A DNA stretch of 64,000 nucleotides from Lineus longissimus (GCF_910592395.1 NC_088318.1:12524349-12588348), one strand, 5' to 3'. Counted from the first letter of the stretch, positions 38,983 to 49,659 are shown. Made by a program: numbers and translations. Notes: a model not told the origin generated them from the sequence alone.

Positions 38983-41900
38983 TCAGTCTGTTTCGATCTT
39001 CCTAAACGATCCGACCATCCCCCAAGCATCCCCAGCGGGTACCTCCTTGGGCATCTTCTCTTCATCTGCCCAGCACTGCTTGAGCAGCTCGTATTCCTGC
39101 CGGTTGTTCAACACCTTCTCGCGGAAAGGAGCTAAGAAGAAGAAAATGGAGATTGAAAAGTTGTTTAATGCGAACATTTGGAGTGGTAGATCATTGTTTT
39201 ATGTCGGATAGTGGCTGATTTATCCCCTTTCCCAGAATTTCACACAAAAGAATTCACGAATACCAGTCAAAAACTTGCAATTTTCATAAAAAATAGAATA
39301 GAATAAAAAGAGGAGAACATAGATGGAGAAGGAGGAACGGTGGTCGCTCGCGATCCGCTCGTGGATACAACTCTGTTTTAGATCGAAGACCCGTTTCTTT
39401 TCCTCACCGTATATTTCTTCTATTGTTCCTGCAGTTCCACCATACTCATTGGGAAGACATTCTTTCGGTATCTTCTTTGCAAACTCTTTCTCAGAGTGAT
39501 GGATTTTCATCTGTGAACATAATAAAACTGCATGAAGGTCATCGTCTTGACTCGTCGATGGTGTCGTTTAGTTTGACAAGAATGTTTCGTAGTTTTACTT
39601 GCAGTAACTCAAAGATGCTAACACAAGGAGTTCTTGATGATAACTGGTTTATTTGATCGTATAGTGGTAATATGTATGGTTAGGTACTACAAAGAACATA
39701 ATCTTAATCTTATAAGTATGCTGCAACTTCCTGTCTTGAAAGGGGTTGCTAATCTGTGTGGAGACAGAGAGTCTAGGAACAGAATTACCACAAGGGTCCC
39801 TTGTGGGAAACAGCCTTGGGCAATATTCGACATCCTCCGCGGCCAACAAAATGAGTTAATTACTCTGATTAAAACACGAGCTTATCCTGCTGATCCAACT
39901 ACAGTCAAAACAACAATCAAGAAATTACACATAATCTAATCTAAAGCATAGAGGCAACCAAAGGTTATGAATGGAGGAAACTAAATTAGTTTGAAGTCAA
40001 AAGTCAGTGTTACTATATATAACAGTCAATGAAGCAGAAGAGCTTAGAGTCATGATGCAAGCTCGTAAGTATGCACAGTCCAAAACTAAGAACAAATGTG
40101 CACGGCCCATGCCTATGCCAATGGAAGTTAATATACACTGCAAACAGTCATAAAAAGGTCTCTTGAATGTAGACGCAATATAAAACAATAAATGATAATG
40201 ACTTATTTCACCTAAAGTGACGATACTAATTAAACATTATCCAAACATATGGAAGTGAATCGCTTCAAAATATTTCCAAATTATACTCCAAGCAGACTAA
40301 TCACTGTCAACAAACAAGTCATAAAGTCAGTTTTCAGACTGATCGCGGATTTTCATTTTCGCGATTGCAGCAGAATTGCGGGTTGGCCTCGTTGGAGGCG
40401 CAGTGTTATCGGGCGAAGTGTCTTTTTTGTCATAATCCGCACAGTTTATTTCGAGAGGATAGAGATGCGCGACGGCGCGATTTGATATTCCAGAGTTTGT
40501 TTTCACCTTTGCTACTCGAGTGAGGCCATCGGGGCCGGTCAGAAGATCAATCACTATACCTAGTCTCCAGTTGCGGCGCGGGTGGTCCTTGTCATACACA
40601 ATGAAAACATCGCCCTTTTTGATCACATTGTTCACAGCGTTTTGCTTTTTGAGTTCATGAGCGTGGCGTTGGCGAAGTGCTGCCAGATATTCGTTCTGGA
40701 AGCGAGTTTTGAAATTCTGAATTAATTGTGAGCGGCGGAAAGCAATCTTTTCTAAATGTTCTTTACCAATGTAGTCTTTGTCAAATTGAGATTCATCTAA
40801 GTCCTGACTTGGCAAGAGTTCAATCAAGCGACCGTGCAACAAATGGTTTGGGGAGAGGATTGATAACTCCTCCAATTCTGACGCGACATACGTAAGCGGT
40901 CTGTTGTTTACAATGGCTTGGATCTCCTTGATTAAGGTCTGAAGCTCAGCAAGACAAACTAAAGATTTTCCTAAAACCTTTTTGATCGCGGTTTTGCTGG
41001 TCCCAATACAACGTTCATGGACTCCGGCCATCCAACTAGCTTGCACCGGAATGTAGCGAAATTTGATGCGTTTTTCGGCGAAATGATTTTGAGTGTCTCT
41101 ATGTCGCACGATCTGATACATGCGTTTTAGTTCGGTTTCACTGCTCGTAAACGTTTTTGCATTGTCACAATAAATCACTGATGGGGTTGAATGGCTGGAA
41201 CAGAATCTACGAAAAGCGCGCAGGAAAGAAGATGTGGTCATGTCTTCCACTATTTCTAGAGTTATATGTCGCGTGGCACAGCATGTGAAGAGACAGAGGT
41301 AAACTTTCTTAGTTTTTCCGTACATTTTTACTAACAAATGTCCTGTAAAGTCAATCGCTGTGGCTGAGTATGGTTTTGCTTCGTCAAGCCTGAATTTGGG
41401 TAAGGGCGGAGCATGTGGTGTTTGATACGCCCGACCTGAAACTTTACGGCAGATAACGCATCCTTTTAGGATTTTTCGCACTGCACTTCGCATCGATGTT
41501 ATCCAGAACTTTGTCCTGATTTGAGCCATGGTGGCCCCAACTCCGTAGTGAAAGACAGTTCTGTGTGAATCCAGTATTATCAGGTTGGTGAGATGGAAAA
41601 TTCGTGGCAATAGAATTGGCAGTTTCATCTCATGATCGTAGATTGGGTGATTTCGAACCCTCCCCGCGCAGCGCAAGATACCATCATCGGATAACACGAG
41701 ACCAAGCTGATGGACTAAGGGTGGTGAGCGTTTGAGTTTTCCTTTCCCGTTTTGGAGAGATTTGAGACGGGCGATAATATCTGGATAAGCCGCAAGCTGG
41801 GCCGATTTAATCCATTGTTTCTCAGCATCATTGAGGTTTTCAGCGGTAATATCATGGGCGTTTGATCCAAACGCAGAGTTCACGTACGTGGTGACACGTA

Positions 41901-44900
41901 GCAGTTTTTTGTAGTCACTGAAACGTTCAATGTCAATCACTTTGGCAATTCCCTGATCTTTGTTATGGTGAAATTCATTGTCCATTTCTAGTGTCGCCGT
42001 CAGTAATGCAGTGGAGTTTTCCACTTTGAGTTGATCGACGGGCCAGTCGCTGAAATCCTTTTGTAGCCACTCTGGGCCAGTAAGCCAGTCTGATCGTGCA
42101 AGTTCAGTATATGACGATCCTCGTGATAGAATATCTGCCATGTTATCCTCCGATTTCACGTGATACCATTCATCTAACTCTGTGTTAGATCTGATCTGTT
42201 CGACGCGATTTTTTACAAATGGAGTCAATTTTTTGTCTGAATTGATCCAGTGTAGCGCTACCTGCGAATCGGTTAGGTAGAGCATAGTGATGATGGGATA
42301 GGATTCCGCGTAGGTTTCCTTCAGCCACTGTCCGTATTTCGAGCCAATGACCATTGCCTGCAGCTCGCATTTGGGTGTTGTGTATCCTGAGTTTGACACA
42401 AGCTTGTTTTTGGAGCCAAGTAGCCGAATGTTATTGTCTCGTTTCATGTATACCACACATGCTGATGCAGTTACTGGAGTTCCATCGCAGAACACCACTA
42501 GAGTAACAGGCGAATCTGACCTCATGCCAAGTCCGCGGGGTATGTTAAAATCTGATGCTCGAGAAATAGATATCCGGATTTTGTCCCATTGTTTGACTTC
42601 CTCAGGTGTCAGTGGTTCATCCCACGATTTTTCTTTGGACCACAGTTCATTTACAAACTTTCGTGCGGGAACAATCAATGGCGAAACATAACCTAACGGG
42701 TCAAAAACAGATGATGTTTCTGAAAGGACCTGACGTTTGGTGACCAAGTCAGTTTTTGGGAAAGACTTCGGAGCTAAAGCTAGAGTGTCATTCACTGTAT
42801 TCCATTTCAAACCCAAGGTTGTGACCGCCGTGGCGCTTTTTGTGGACATGTTTTCTGCTCTGGCGTGGTCAGTGAGGGCGGCTGAGTTGCTAGCCCACTG
42901 TCGGAGTAGGAAAGACCCTTCACTCATGATGTGCCTCGACCGAGCGTAATAATCCAATGCTTCAGCGTCACTGTTCACAGATGTGAGAAGATTGTCAACA
43001 TAGAGTTTCTTTGCCATATCCTTGGCGATTGGATCGCTATGGTTAGCTAAGTGTTCCGTTAAAACAATAGCCAATGAGAAGGGGCTTGAAACATTTCCGA
43101 ATATCACTGTATTGCAGTGATACGGGATGACCTCTTTGTTGGGGTCATTGTCTTTGTACCAAAGGAACCGGACATATTTTCTTTCGCTTTCCAGCAATTT
43201 CACGGAAAGAAAAGCTCGAGCTATGTCGGCCACTAAACCAACTTTTCCCGTGCGGAAAAGTGTCAATAACTGGGGAAGATCGGTGATCATCTTAGGCCCT
43301 TCGTACAGACAAGTGTTCAATGAAGGTTGACCGCAGCTAGCATCAAATACTATCCTCAGTGGAGTGGTTTCGCTATCTTTGAGGATGTAAAAATGTGGTA
43401 GATAGTAGCAGTCTTTTTCCAGGAGGGCAGTTTCGGGGTTTTTTACTTCTTCTACCCAGCCTTTCTGTATATTTTCTTTCATCACCTTACAATAGGCTGG
43501 CATCAGGTTCAGACGTTTCAATCTGGTAGCCGTCTGCAGAAGGCGTCCCCGGCTTGCATTGAGATTGTTTGGCAGTTCCGGGTGATCGGCTCTCCATGGC
43601 AAGGGCACGTGGTATTCTCCATCAATGAACTGAATACGATCAGCATAAGCCTGTTGAAAGTTTGCATCTTGTGCGTCGAATTTGAGATGTTCAAATGTCT
43701 GTGCGCTATTAGATTCCACGGTTTTGAAATCGTATGGGCATGGATACATTTTACCAGAGAAGCGATTGTCAAGATTGAAATCATAATTCAGAGTTAATGT
43801 TGTTGTACTTACAGTCGAAGGAGCTGTTGTGGATTGATGCAAGGGCCCTGATACAAAACATCCGAGATTTGAGAATTGAAGCATTGGTCCTTCTCCTTTA
43901 ACCATTTTGCTTTCCAGAAAAAGGTACGCGCTGTCGCATCCAATCAAACAGTTTACTTTGAAAATGTCATCATGATAATCATCTGCAAGATTTTCACGGG
44001 CGACATAATCAAATTCAAGACATTTGTTCCATCCAGGGCGAGCAATCGGTTTGACAATTTCGTCACATATCATAACATCCATATCGACTTCTCCGTCAGA
44101 TGTTGCCACTCCCACCGTTGCGATATCGTACACCTTGCGGGTGGTATGACCTCCGAATCCGTGAACAAACATCGTTTTACGGCGGTGCGCTTTGAGATCG
44201 AGTTTTCTGGCAATTTCAGTCGTTACGTACGAATGCATGCTTCCACGATCAATGAGCACTGATGCTCTGCACTTAGAATCCGCGTTTATCAAGAATATTT
44301 TCCCTGTTTCCAAAAGAATAGGGTTATCAGGTTTCGCGGAGACTAGGTTGTGTGACGATCCCTGACCAACACTCGTCATAGCAGTTGCTTGGTCGGGGGT
44401 TACGGTTTCCGTTTGAGAATTTCCGCTAGCTGACGATAATCCATTTTTTGACGATAATCCATTTTTTGACGATAATCCATTTTGCGACGATAATCCCTTT
44501 TGCGACGGTACCTCTCCTAGTCATTGTTGGTCCGCAGCAATCATGGTCGTTGTTAAAGTCACAGCTGTAGGCACCAGTCCATCATGAAGAGCTGTGTGAT
44601 GCCTCGAGTTGTTGCAGGTGCGGCAGGACGGCCATTTTGGGTTTTGTTTACATTCCCCTCTGTTGTGCTTCCTGAGACATACGTAACAAAGTTTCTTTGA
44701 TCGTGCCTGGGCCAGACGCTGTCCTGCATCCAGGGTGCACTGGTGTGGCCAATGTTCCCCTTCACAAAGAATGCATTTCTTGATTCGCTGACTTGAAGAG
44801 TTTGAAATCAACGACGCCGTGGTTGAAGTAGTGGGACGATGCGAGGTGTTGTCCCGAGATCTGGCATCCTGTACTTCGTGACGTTCCCCGAGATTTTCTA

Positions 44901-47900
44901 ATTGTTCTTGGAACGCCTTCCAAAATAAATCTAAGTTAAAGTCATCTCCTTGGGCACAAGTTCCCATTTTTTCAATCATTTGCCTTGGGAGTTTTCTTTC
45001 CAAGGCTGGCACAATGAATGCTGAACACTCGTTGATATTAATTCCGAGATGCTCCAATGACCGCAGATTCCCGTTCACACCGTTGAAGAATCTCGTCAGT
45101 GCAGCGTGACTGTAACCCGGGGCAGCCATGTCCGTTATGTCGTTGACATGTGCCCTTACAATCTTCCTTTTCTGACCAAATCGTTCCTTAAGAATCGTGA
45201 TCAGGTTCGGCAGGTTCGTCCCAGATGCGTGTATTCCCCGCACCGCTTCTTGCGCCTGTCCGTTCAGCTGGCCAATGATATAATTAAACTTAGTTATATC
45301 TGAATAGTGTCCCGCCAAAATATCACATTCGATCGTATCCCAGAAACTCGTGAATTTCGTGTAATTTCCATCGAACGTGGGAAGCTTTAATTTGGGCAGC
45401 TGGGCTGTCTTTTTGGTAGTGGCCGGGGTGCTCCCATTGTCCTCTTTTTTCTCTTCATTGGTTGAGAGCTTGGACTGGATCTGGGCTAGTGCTGTTCTCC
45501 GTTTCCTACGGATGGCCGAACTTTCGGTAATATGCTGCTTCAGCAACTCCTCTTCGTCTAACTCTGTCAGTGTCTTCTCGATCTCATTGTTTAAGTCCTC
45601 GATGGCGTGAAAGGTTCCTTTCAACTCCTCATAAAATCCTTGTATGTGGAATAAGTCCGTGGCGTCATTTGCCTCTTTTAGACAGTCCTCGAAACTGCCT
45701 TGTCTGAAGTCACGAGTCTTCATCATCTTTCGTACAGCTTCCATAGTGACCTCCATAATCCTGGTCACGGCACCAATTTGTCGTTTAGTTTGACAAGAAT
45801 GTTTCGTAGTTTTACTTGCAGTAACTCAAAGATGCTAACACAAGGAGTTCTTGATGATAACTGGTTTATTTGATCGTATAGTGGTAATATGTATGGTTAG
45901 GTACTACAAAGAACATAATCTTAATCTTATAAGTATGCTGCAACTTCCTGTCTTGAAAGGGGTTGCTAATCTGTGTGGAGACAGAGAGTCTAGGAACAGA
46001 ATTACCACAAGGGTCCCTTGTGGGAAACAGCCTTGGGCAATATTCGACAGATGGTAATGGTCACTTCACCCCTTGGGCTGCACTTTTTTCCCTCAGGTGA
46101 TACAGGTGATATTACAGGGGTTGAACAACACTCAGTTGCGACCCCCATTCCCACTTTAAGTATGGGAATTAAAGTAGTCTTGTAACAACTATAATTTTAT
46201 TCAATTGATTGAGACGAACATTTTCAACAAACATGGCCCGTTTCCATATTTATCTCTTGTTTCATTTTGAGTTTTTCATTCTTCTACACCCTATATTTTG
46301 CTGTTCCGTAATGCAGTTCAGTTTTCTCATACATCCGTTTAAAGGAAGGTTAATTAGATACACGAGAATACACGGAATTAATTAGATACACGGAATTACC
46401 AAGTTACACACACCATCAGCGTACTCACCCGGTCCGAAAGTTTCTTGCCCATGAAGGGCTTTATTATCTCCATTATAGCATTCAGGAATCTAGGCATATT
46501 CACATAATGAAACTGCTTCATTCGAGTTGGATACACATCCTGAAAAATAGGACAACGGGCATCAGATTCATGCTGTGAATACAATCTAGTCATCTAACCT
46601 GTAGCAGCTCCATCTTGACTATTATTGTAAAACACCTGCCACACGATGTTTCATCTTTATGATGGATTATGTATTAGCCTCGTTTTGACCAAGTTAATGT
46701 TTGCTTCTCCGGCCCTGCACACCGATTTCCTCAGGATGGACCACTGAGGACCCTCATCGATTGGGATCGCAGAAAGATAGACTGACACGCTGTTTTATTT
46801 TCCTCCTATTGAAAAGTCAGGGTCTCTCTCGTAGTCTGTTTTATAGAAACACTGAATATGAGGAACAACCCAAAATGTTACACGGGCGGGATCAAAGAAA
46901 TGTTAGAAAACCCTATTATCGGCGCCGATTCGAACCATCATCCGGAGTGGTCCGATACCCATGTGACCCCCAGCACGCTATGTATATACATATAGTGAGC
47001 ACGGGTGTAGAACCAATAATATGAGGCACATACCTTCCAAACCTTCATGGATTTTTTTATATTCTCCTGATTCCAAATCTTCATCATGTCCATACCGGCG
47101 CCCTTCATGTCCTGAATGTAATACATACCGTGCACCTGTACGTTCTCATCCATGACCATAGTGTCCACGGTCATGTATAGGGCCCGCATCGTATCGTTTA
47201 TATCAATGTATGGGTCCATATTCTCTGGAGAGAAAAAGAGGGGATTACAGCACATGTACTGACAATTCTTTGTGGCAGGCGTGATTTGGCTGAGAACTCA
47301 GTTGACCTTATGAAAATGAATACAGAGTACAGTCTGTTTTATACGGCAGCAGATTAGTGCTCCCTGATGCGTGCACGTGTTTATTCCAGTATAACGAGAA
47401 AAGATCTCGTAATAACGAGAAAAGATCGCGTAATAACGAGATAACATCTCGTAATAACGAGAAAAAATCGCGTAATAACGAGAAAAGATCTCGTAATAAC
47501 GAGATAACATCGCGTAATAACGAGAAAATATCTCGTAATAACGAGATAATATTTTATTTTTATGGCACTAATCTGCTGCCGTAGTTTTATCTGTCTCGAT
47601 CATGCTGGTTTTGGCCACCTAGGAGTGAAATGATGAACTTAAGTTACAGCAGGTACTCAACAGGCGGTTTTGCAATATCGCTATGCAGTTCCATCACAGG
47701 ATTCGGATTTTCTGGAGATCTCCTCATGTCCTTGCTAACATAAAAGGACGGTTCCGTAATTCGCTCTGTCGACTTGGGTGAAACTATAGGTAAAGTCTGT
47801 AGGACTTATCGAGGTATTGTACATTTATGTGTGTACATGTTGTACATATTAGATATTCGACCACGTGTCGGCAAAGCTCGTTCACGCTATCGCTGTGCAA

Positions 47901-49659
47901 CTCCCCGATCAAGCCAGAGGAAATTTCGCCCTATAGTGTGACAACTCCCCATTCGAGAAACCCTGACTGATGGAATCCTAGTATATCAACCTGGCCTTAT
48001 AGAATATTCTCAGGCGGCTACTTACTACTGAGAGAGAGAATGTAAACGGGTCCATCTTTCTTCCCTTTTGGCTTCGGCAAGAGGATCTGTGTTCTGATAT
48101 TAAATTAAAACAGAGATACAAAGTCAGTAAATGTCTGCTGCGTTTGTTGTTAATAGCATTCCGCGAAGTTACTATTTATAGCTCACAAGGTCATTTGCAT
48201 AAGATATTGATGACGTTTTAGTCACGTGACAGTCGGACATCGACACTTACTTCTACGCATTTGAGCTTATTTCAAAGTCAATTATCTTTGACCCTGCATT
48301 GTTTTTAGCATGAATGATACCATAGAGTCAGAGAGAGAAATATTCAGAACAATTATGTAGTATTTCCAACACTCGGACATGTGCCAGATTGAATCTAACT
48401 GCCCTTGTTAGAAAGCCTGAATCCATTACGAAACCGCATGTTTGTCCGACATTGCCTGTAATTCAGCGATGGGGAAATAGAGGGCAGCAGCTGCAGTGAC
48501 CTCATCATCGCGGAATGCTATTAGTACTGCGAGTGATAGACCTATGAGACACATCAGTCGCTTGAGAATTGATTGAGGTGTGAACTTAGGAAGCTCGGAA
48601 TGTTGAAAAGGGTCCAAATAGTGATCCGTCGACTCCTATGCACTCCATTTCGTCATCCTGTTCGTCCTTCTACTATGTGAGTGACGAGGCCGGTCCACTG
48701 CGTTCGGAGTGTATTGATCGGAAGATCGTGGGTGGAAGCGCCAGTAGGCCTACCAGTATGGCTTAGTTCATAATAAATGGCACATGCAACTAAACCGGTT
48801 ATCCAAAGAACTATTGATGTCAAAGTTTTCTTAACACTTACGGTTTTGAAAGAATATCAATAATTTTCTGATCATCAACATCTTGTTTAAACCATTCCGG
48901 GGCGCCCTCTGACGTGGTGCGGTTGATGCAGAACTGTTTGATTCTATTCTGAGTGTCAAACACGCTTGATTTGCATGATCTCAGGAATCGTAGAATAAAC
49001 GCATCATCTGGAAGAAGACGAATACCGTAAAGTGGAGTGAATGTGGCCCTGGGGCAGAAATTGCCCTCACTCCTAAAAACATATTTGGGCTAAACATGAT
49101 AAGTTTAGCCCATTTGGTTATCTTTGAACATCTTTTTTGTACAGTGATTCAGTTGAAATAGAAGATCAACGATGGTTCAAGCTGTAGGGTGGGAGGGGAG
49201 GGCGACAATTTCACTCCACTTTGGGGCCAATGTCACCACATCTTACGGTATTTAAGTTGCCGGTGTTCGACGTTAGATGTCGCCACGGGTGGGCATACTT
49301 TTAATTTTTTAAACTTTTACTCTTACTTCCGGCGCCTCTAAGTTGGACTCAGAGTCTAAGATATAAACGAACTTAAGGTGTTTTCAAATGGATGGTTCTT
49401 ACCAGTTCTTGACGTGATATATGGGTGTTTCTTGATCCAGTCTCGAACATTCTGTATCTTACTAGCGCGTTCTTTCGGGTCTTCCTTTAACTCATCTTTA
49501 GCCTTCTTCTGAGTCTCCTCATCGAGGGTACAGACGTAGGTCCCCTCCCTGAAAAGAACAAAACGGATGGACTATTATTGTGATTTTTTTAAACTATACT
49601 TCTCTCACCGAGAAATCAAAATATAATTTTTTTTGAACTTACCCAGGTAATTCAGCCAT
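38983..49659 (-). CDS. Gene D: CRAL-TRIO lipid-binding protein, copy 1
   Basis: Eight minus-strand exons: 49659-49643, 49548-49403, 49007-48842, 48093-48026, 47224-47034, 46539-46429, 39510-39408, 39131-38983; 316 aa. Phases 2, 1, 2, 1, 0, 0, 1 all join in frame with GT-AG ends. Residues about 40-110 form the CRAL-TRIO N-terminal helical domain (DDAFILRFLRSCK). Residues about 130-280 are the lipid-binding domain, with FHYVNMPRFLNAIMEIIKPF, KIHHSEKEF and IPKECLPNEYGG typical of the alpha-tocopherol transfer protein / CRALBP / clavesin branch. Length is close to the family norm. Expected role: cytosolic carriage of a hydrophobic ligand; the ligand cannot be inferred. Intron 6 contains a full BEL/Pao element in the same orientation as the gene, which could impair splicing or cause premature polyadenylation. 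All exons are nevertheless intact. Confidence 0.88.
39562..39832 (-). repeat. 3' LTR of BEL/Pao element
   Basis: 271 bp, apparently identical to 45779-46049. It is the 3' LTR because the element reads on the minus strand. Confidence 0.95.
40327..44520 (-). CDS. pol: BEL/Pao Pol (protease, RT, RNase H, integrase)
   Basis: Open from directly after the gag UGA to the stop at 40327-40329; the first ATG is at 44379, giving 1350 aa. From that ATG: retropepsin-like region near residues 30-150 with an aberrant IDRGS where D-S/T-G is expected; reverse transcriptase about 300-560 with YVDN at 460-463; RNase H about 640-780 (CDGTP, CELQA, LTDSQ, NMADI acidic residues); integrase with an HHCC-type zinc region (HRTVFHYG..CVICRK), core residues D (AIDFTG), D (YCDNAKTF) and E (HERCIGTSK); and a C-terminal GDVFIVYDKD..RRNWRLG domain typical of the group. 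The frame is that of gag, so expression probably depends on stop readthrough. There are no internal stops or frameshifts. Possible handicaps are the protease R and the RT N, though YVDN may be a natural variant. Confidence 0.93.
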   Translation of the reverse strand, partial: LGEVPSQKGLSSQNGLSSKNGLSSKNGLSSASGNSQTETVTPDQATAMTSVGQGSSHNLVSAKPDNPILLETGKIFLINADSKCRASVLIDRGSMHSYVTTEIARKLDLKAHRRKTMFVHGFGGHTTRKVYDIATVGVATSDGEVDMDVMICDEIVKPIARPGWNKCLEFDYVARENLADDYHDDIFKVNCLIGCDSAYLFLESKMVKGEGPMLQFSNLGCFVSGPLHQSTTAPSTVSTTTLTLNYDFNLDNRFSGKMYPCPYDFKTVESNSAQTFEHLKFDAQDANFQQAYADRIQFIDGEYHVPLPWRADHPELPNNLNASRGRLLQTATRLKRLNLMPAYCKVMKENIQKGWVEEVKNPETALLEKDCYYLPHFYILKDSETTPLRIVFDASCGQPSLNTCLYEGPKMITDLPQLLTLFRTGKVGLVADIARAFLSVKLLESERKYVRFLWYKDNDPNKEVIPYHCNTVIFGNVSSPFSLAIVLTEHLANHSDPIAKDMAKKLYVDNLLTSVNSDAEALDYYARSRHIMSEGSFLLRQWASNSAALTDHARAENMSTKSATAVTTLGLKWNTVNDTLALAPKSFPKTDLVTKRQVLSETSSVFDPLGYVSPLIVPARKFVNELWSKEKSWDEPLTPEEVKQWDKIRISISRASDFNIPRGLGMRSDSPVTLVVFCDGTPVTASACVVYMKRDNNIRLLGSKNKLVSNSGYTTPKCELQAMVIGSKYGQWLKETYAESYPIITMLYLTDSQVALHWINSDKKLTPFVKNRVEQIRSNTELDEWYHVKSEDNMADILSRGSSYTELARSDWLTGPEWLQKDFSDWPVDQLKVENSTALLTATLEMDNEFHHNKDQGIAKVIDIERFSDYKKLLRVTTYVNSAFGSNAHDITAENLNDAEKQWIKSAQLAAYPDIIARLKSLQNGKGKLKRSPPLVHQLGLVLSDDGILRCAGRVRNHPIYDHEMKLPILLPRIFHLTNLIILDSHRTVFHYGVGATMAQIRTKFWITSMRSAVRKILKGCVICRKVSGRAYQTPHAPPLPKFRLDEAKPYSATAIDFTGHLLVKMYGKTKKVYLCLFTCCATRHITLEIVEDMTTSSFLRAFRRFCSSHSTPSVIYCDNAKTFTSSETELKRMYQIVRHRDTQNHFAEKRIKFRYIPVQASWMAGVHERCIGTSKTAIKKVLGKSLVCLAELQTLIKEIQAIVNNRPLTYVASELEELSILSPNHLLHGRLIELLPSQDLDESQFDKDYIGKEHLEKIAFRRSQLIQNFKTRFQNEYLAALRQRHAHELKKQNAVNNVIKKGDVFIVYDKDHPRRNWRLGIVIDLLTGPDGLTRVAKVKTNSGISNRAVAHLYPLEINCADYDKKDTSPDNTAPPTRPTRNSAAIAKMKIRDQSEN
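44431..44507 (-). repeat. 18-bp repeats at the gag-pol junction
   Basis: Four direct copies of an 18-bp unit (plus strand TGACGATAATCCATTTTT and variants) lie in frame between the gag stop and the first pol ATG. They encode a repeating NGLSSK/NGLSSQ linker if the stop is read through. Confidence 0.85.
44521..45756 (-). CDS. gag: BEL/Pao Gag
   Basis: 411 aa from ATG 45756 (MEVTMEAVRKM) to a UGA at 44523-44521. An N-terminal coiled segment precedes the Pao-type gag core that starts at LPKLKLPTFDGNYTKF and continues through the capsid-like helical region. The C-terminus has cysteine/histidine clusters: CILCEGEHWPHQC, CYVCLRKHNRGEC and CRTCNNSRHH, the nucleic-acid-binding knuckles seen in this group. 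It would form the intracellular particle. I chose the ATG shortly downstream of the LTR because the in-frame codons before it overlap the primer-binding segment. Gag and Pol are in the same frame. Confidence 0.92.
   Translation of the reverse strand: MEVTMEAVRKMMKTRDFRQGSFEDCLKEANDATDLFHIQGFYEELKGTFHAIEDLNNEIEKTLTELDEEELLKQHITESSAIRRKRRTALAQIQSKLSTNEEKKEDNGSTPATTKKTAQLPKLKLPTFDGNYTKFTSFWDTIECDILAGHYSDITKFNYIIGQLNGQAQEAVRGIHASGTNLPNLITILKERFGQKRKIVRAHVNDITDMAAPGYSHAALTRFFNGVNGNLRSLEHLGININECSAFIVPALERKLPRQMIEKMGTCAQGDDFNLDLFWKAFQEQLENLGERHEVQDARSRDNTSHRPTTSTTASLISNSSSQRIKKCILCEGEHWPHQCTLDAGQRLAQARSKKLCYVCLRKHNRGECKQNPKWPSCRTCNNSRHHTALHDGLVPTAVTLTTTMIAADQQ
45779..46049 (-). repeat. 5' LTR of BEL/Pao element
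   Basis: 271 bp matching 39562-39832 over its whole length by eye. It would carry the promoter of the element. Confidence 0.95.
47342..47583. mobile_element. MITE-like element with internal 21-bp array
   Basis: 242 bp bounded by perfect 19-bp terminal inverted repeats (TACGGCAGCAGATTAGTGC at 47342-47360; reverse complement at 47565-47583) and a 6-bp target duplication GTTTTA at 47336-47341 and 47584-47589. The interior is about 7.5 copies of a 21-bp unit. It has no coding capacity and is absent from the matching intron of gene E. Confidence 0.9.
47391..47548. repeat. 21-bp tandem array inside the MITE-like element
   Basis: Units alternate between ATAACGAGAAAAGATCTCGTA and forms with GCGTA or ATAACATC. 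Each junction CTCGTAATAACGAG has inverted CTCGT/ACGAG arms, so single strands could fold into a chain of short hairpins. Confidence 0.92.
48631..48713 (-). repeat. SINE-like dispersed repeat, copy 2
   Basis: Lies in intron 3 of gene D at the same place as the copy in gene E (53506-53589), so this insertion predates the D/E duplication. Confidence 0.65.

Larger units (their letters stand above)
39562..46049 (-). mobile_element. Full-length BEL/Pao LTR retrotransposon
   Basis: 6488 bp on the minus strand with 271-bp LTRs (TGT...ACA ends) at both sides that look identical by eye. GATGG is duplicated at 39557-39561 and 46050-46054 as the target site. After the 5' LTR comes a primer-binding-type segment beginning TTGGTGCCGTGACC, then gag and pol. 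A purine-rich GCGGAGGA lies immediately upstream of the 3' LTR. The order protease, RT, RNase H, integrase and the gag style identify BEL/Pao. It sits in intron 6 of gene D, and the paralogue E holds the unoccupied site at 51825-51829. Confidence 0.96.

Noticed and set aside
38780-39211. 143-codon plus-strand frame
   Set aside because: Antisense to the last exon of gene D, which has protein-family support.
46926-46950. tRNA-like B-box (ATTCGAACC) in introns of D and E (also near 52636)
   Set aside because: No matching A-box at tRNA spacing and no cloverleaf could be drawn, so not called as a tRNA.
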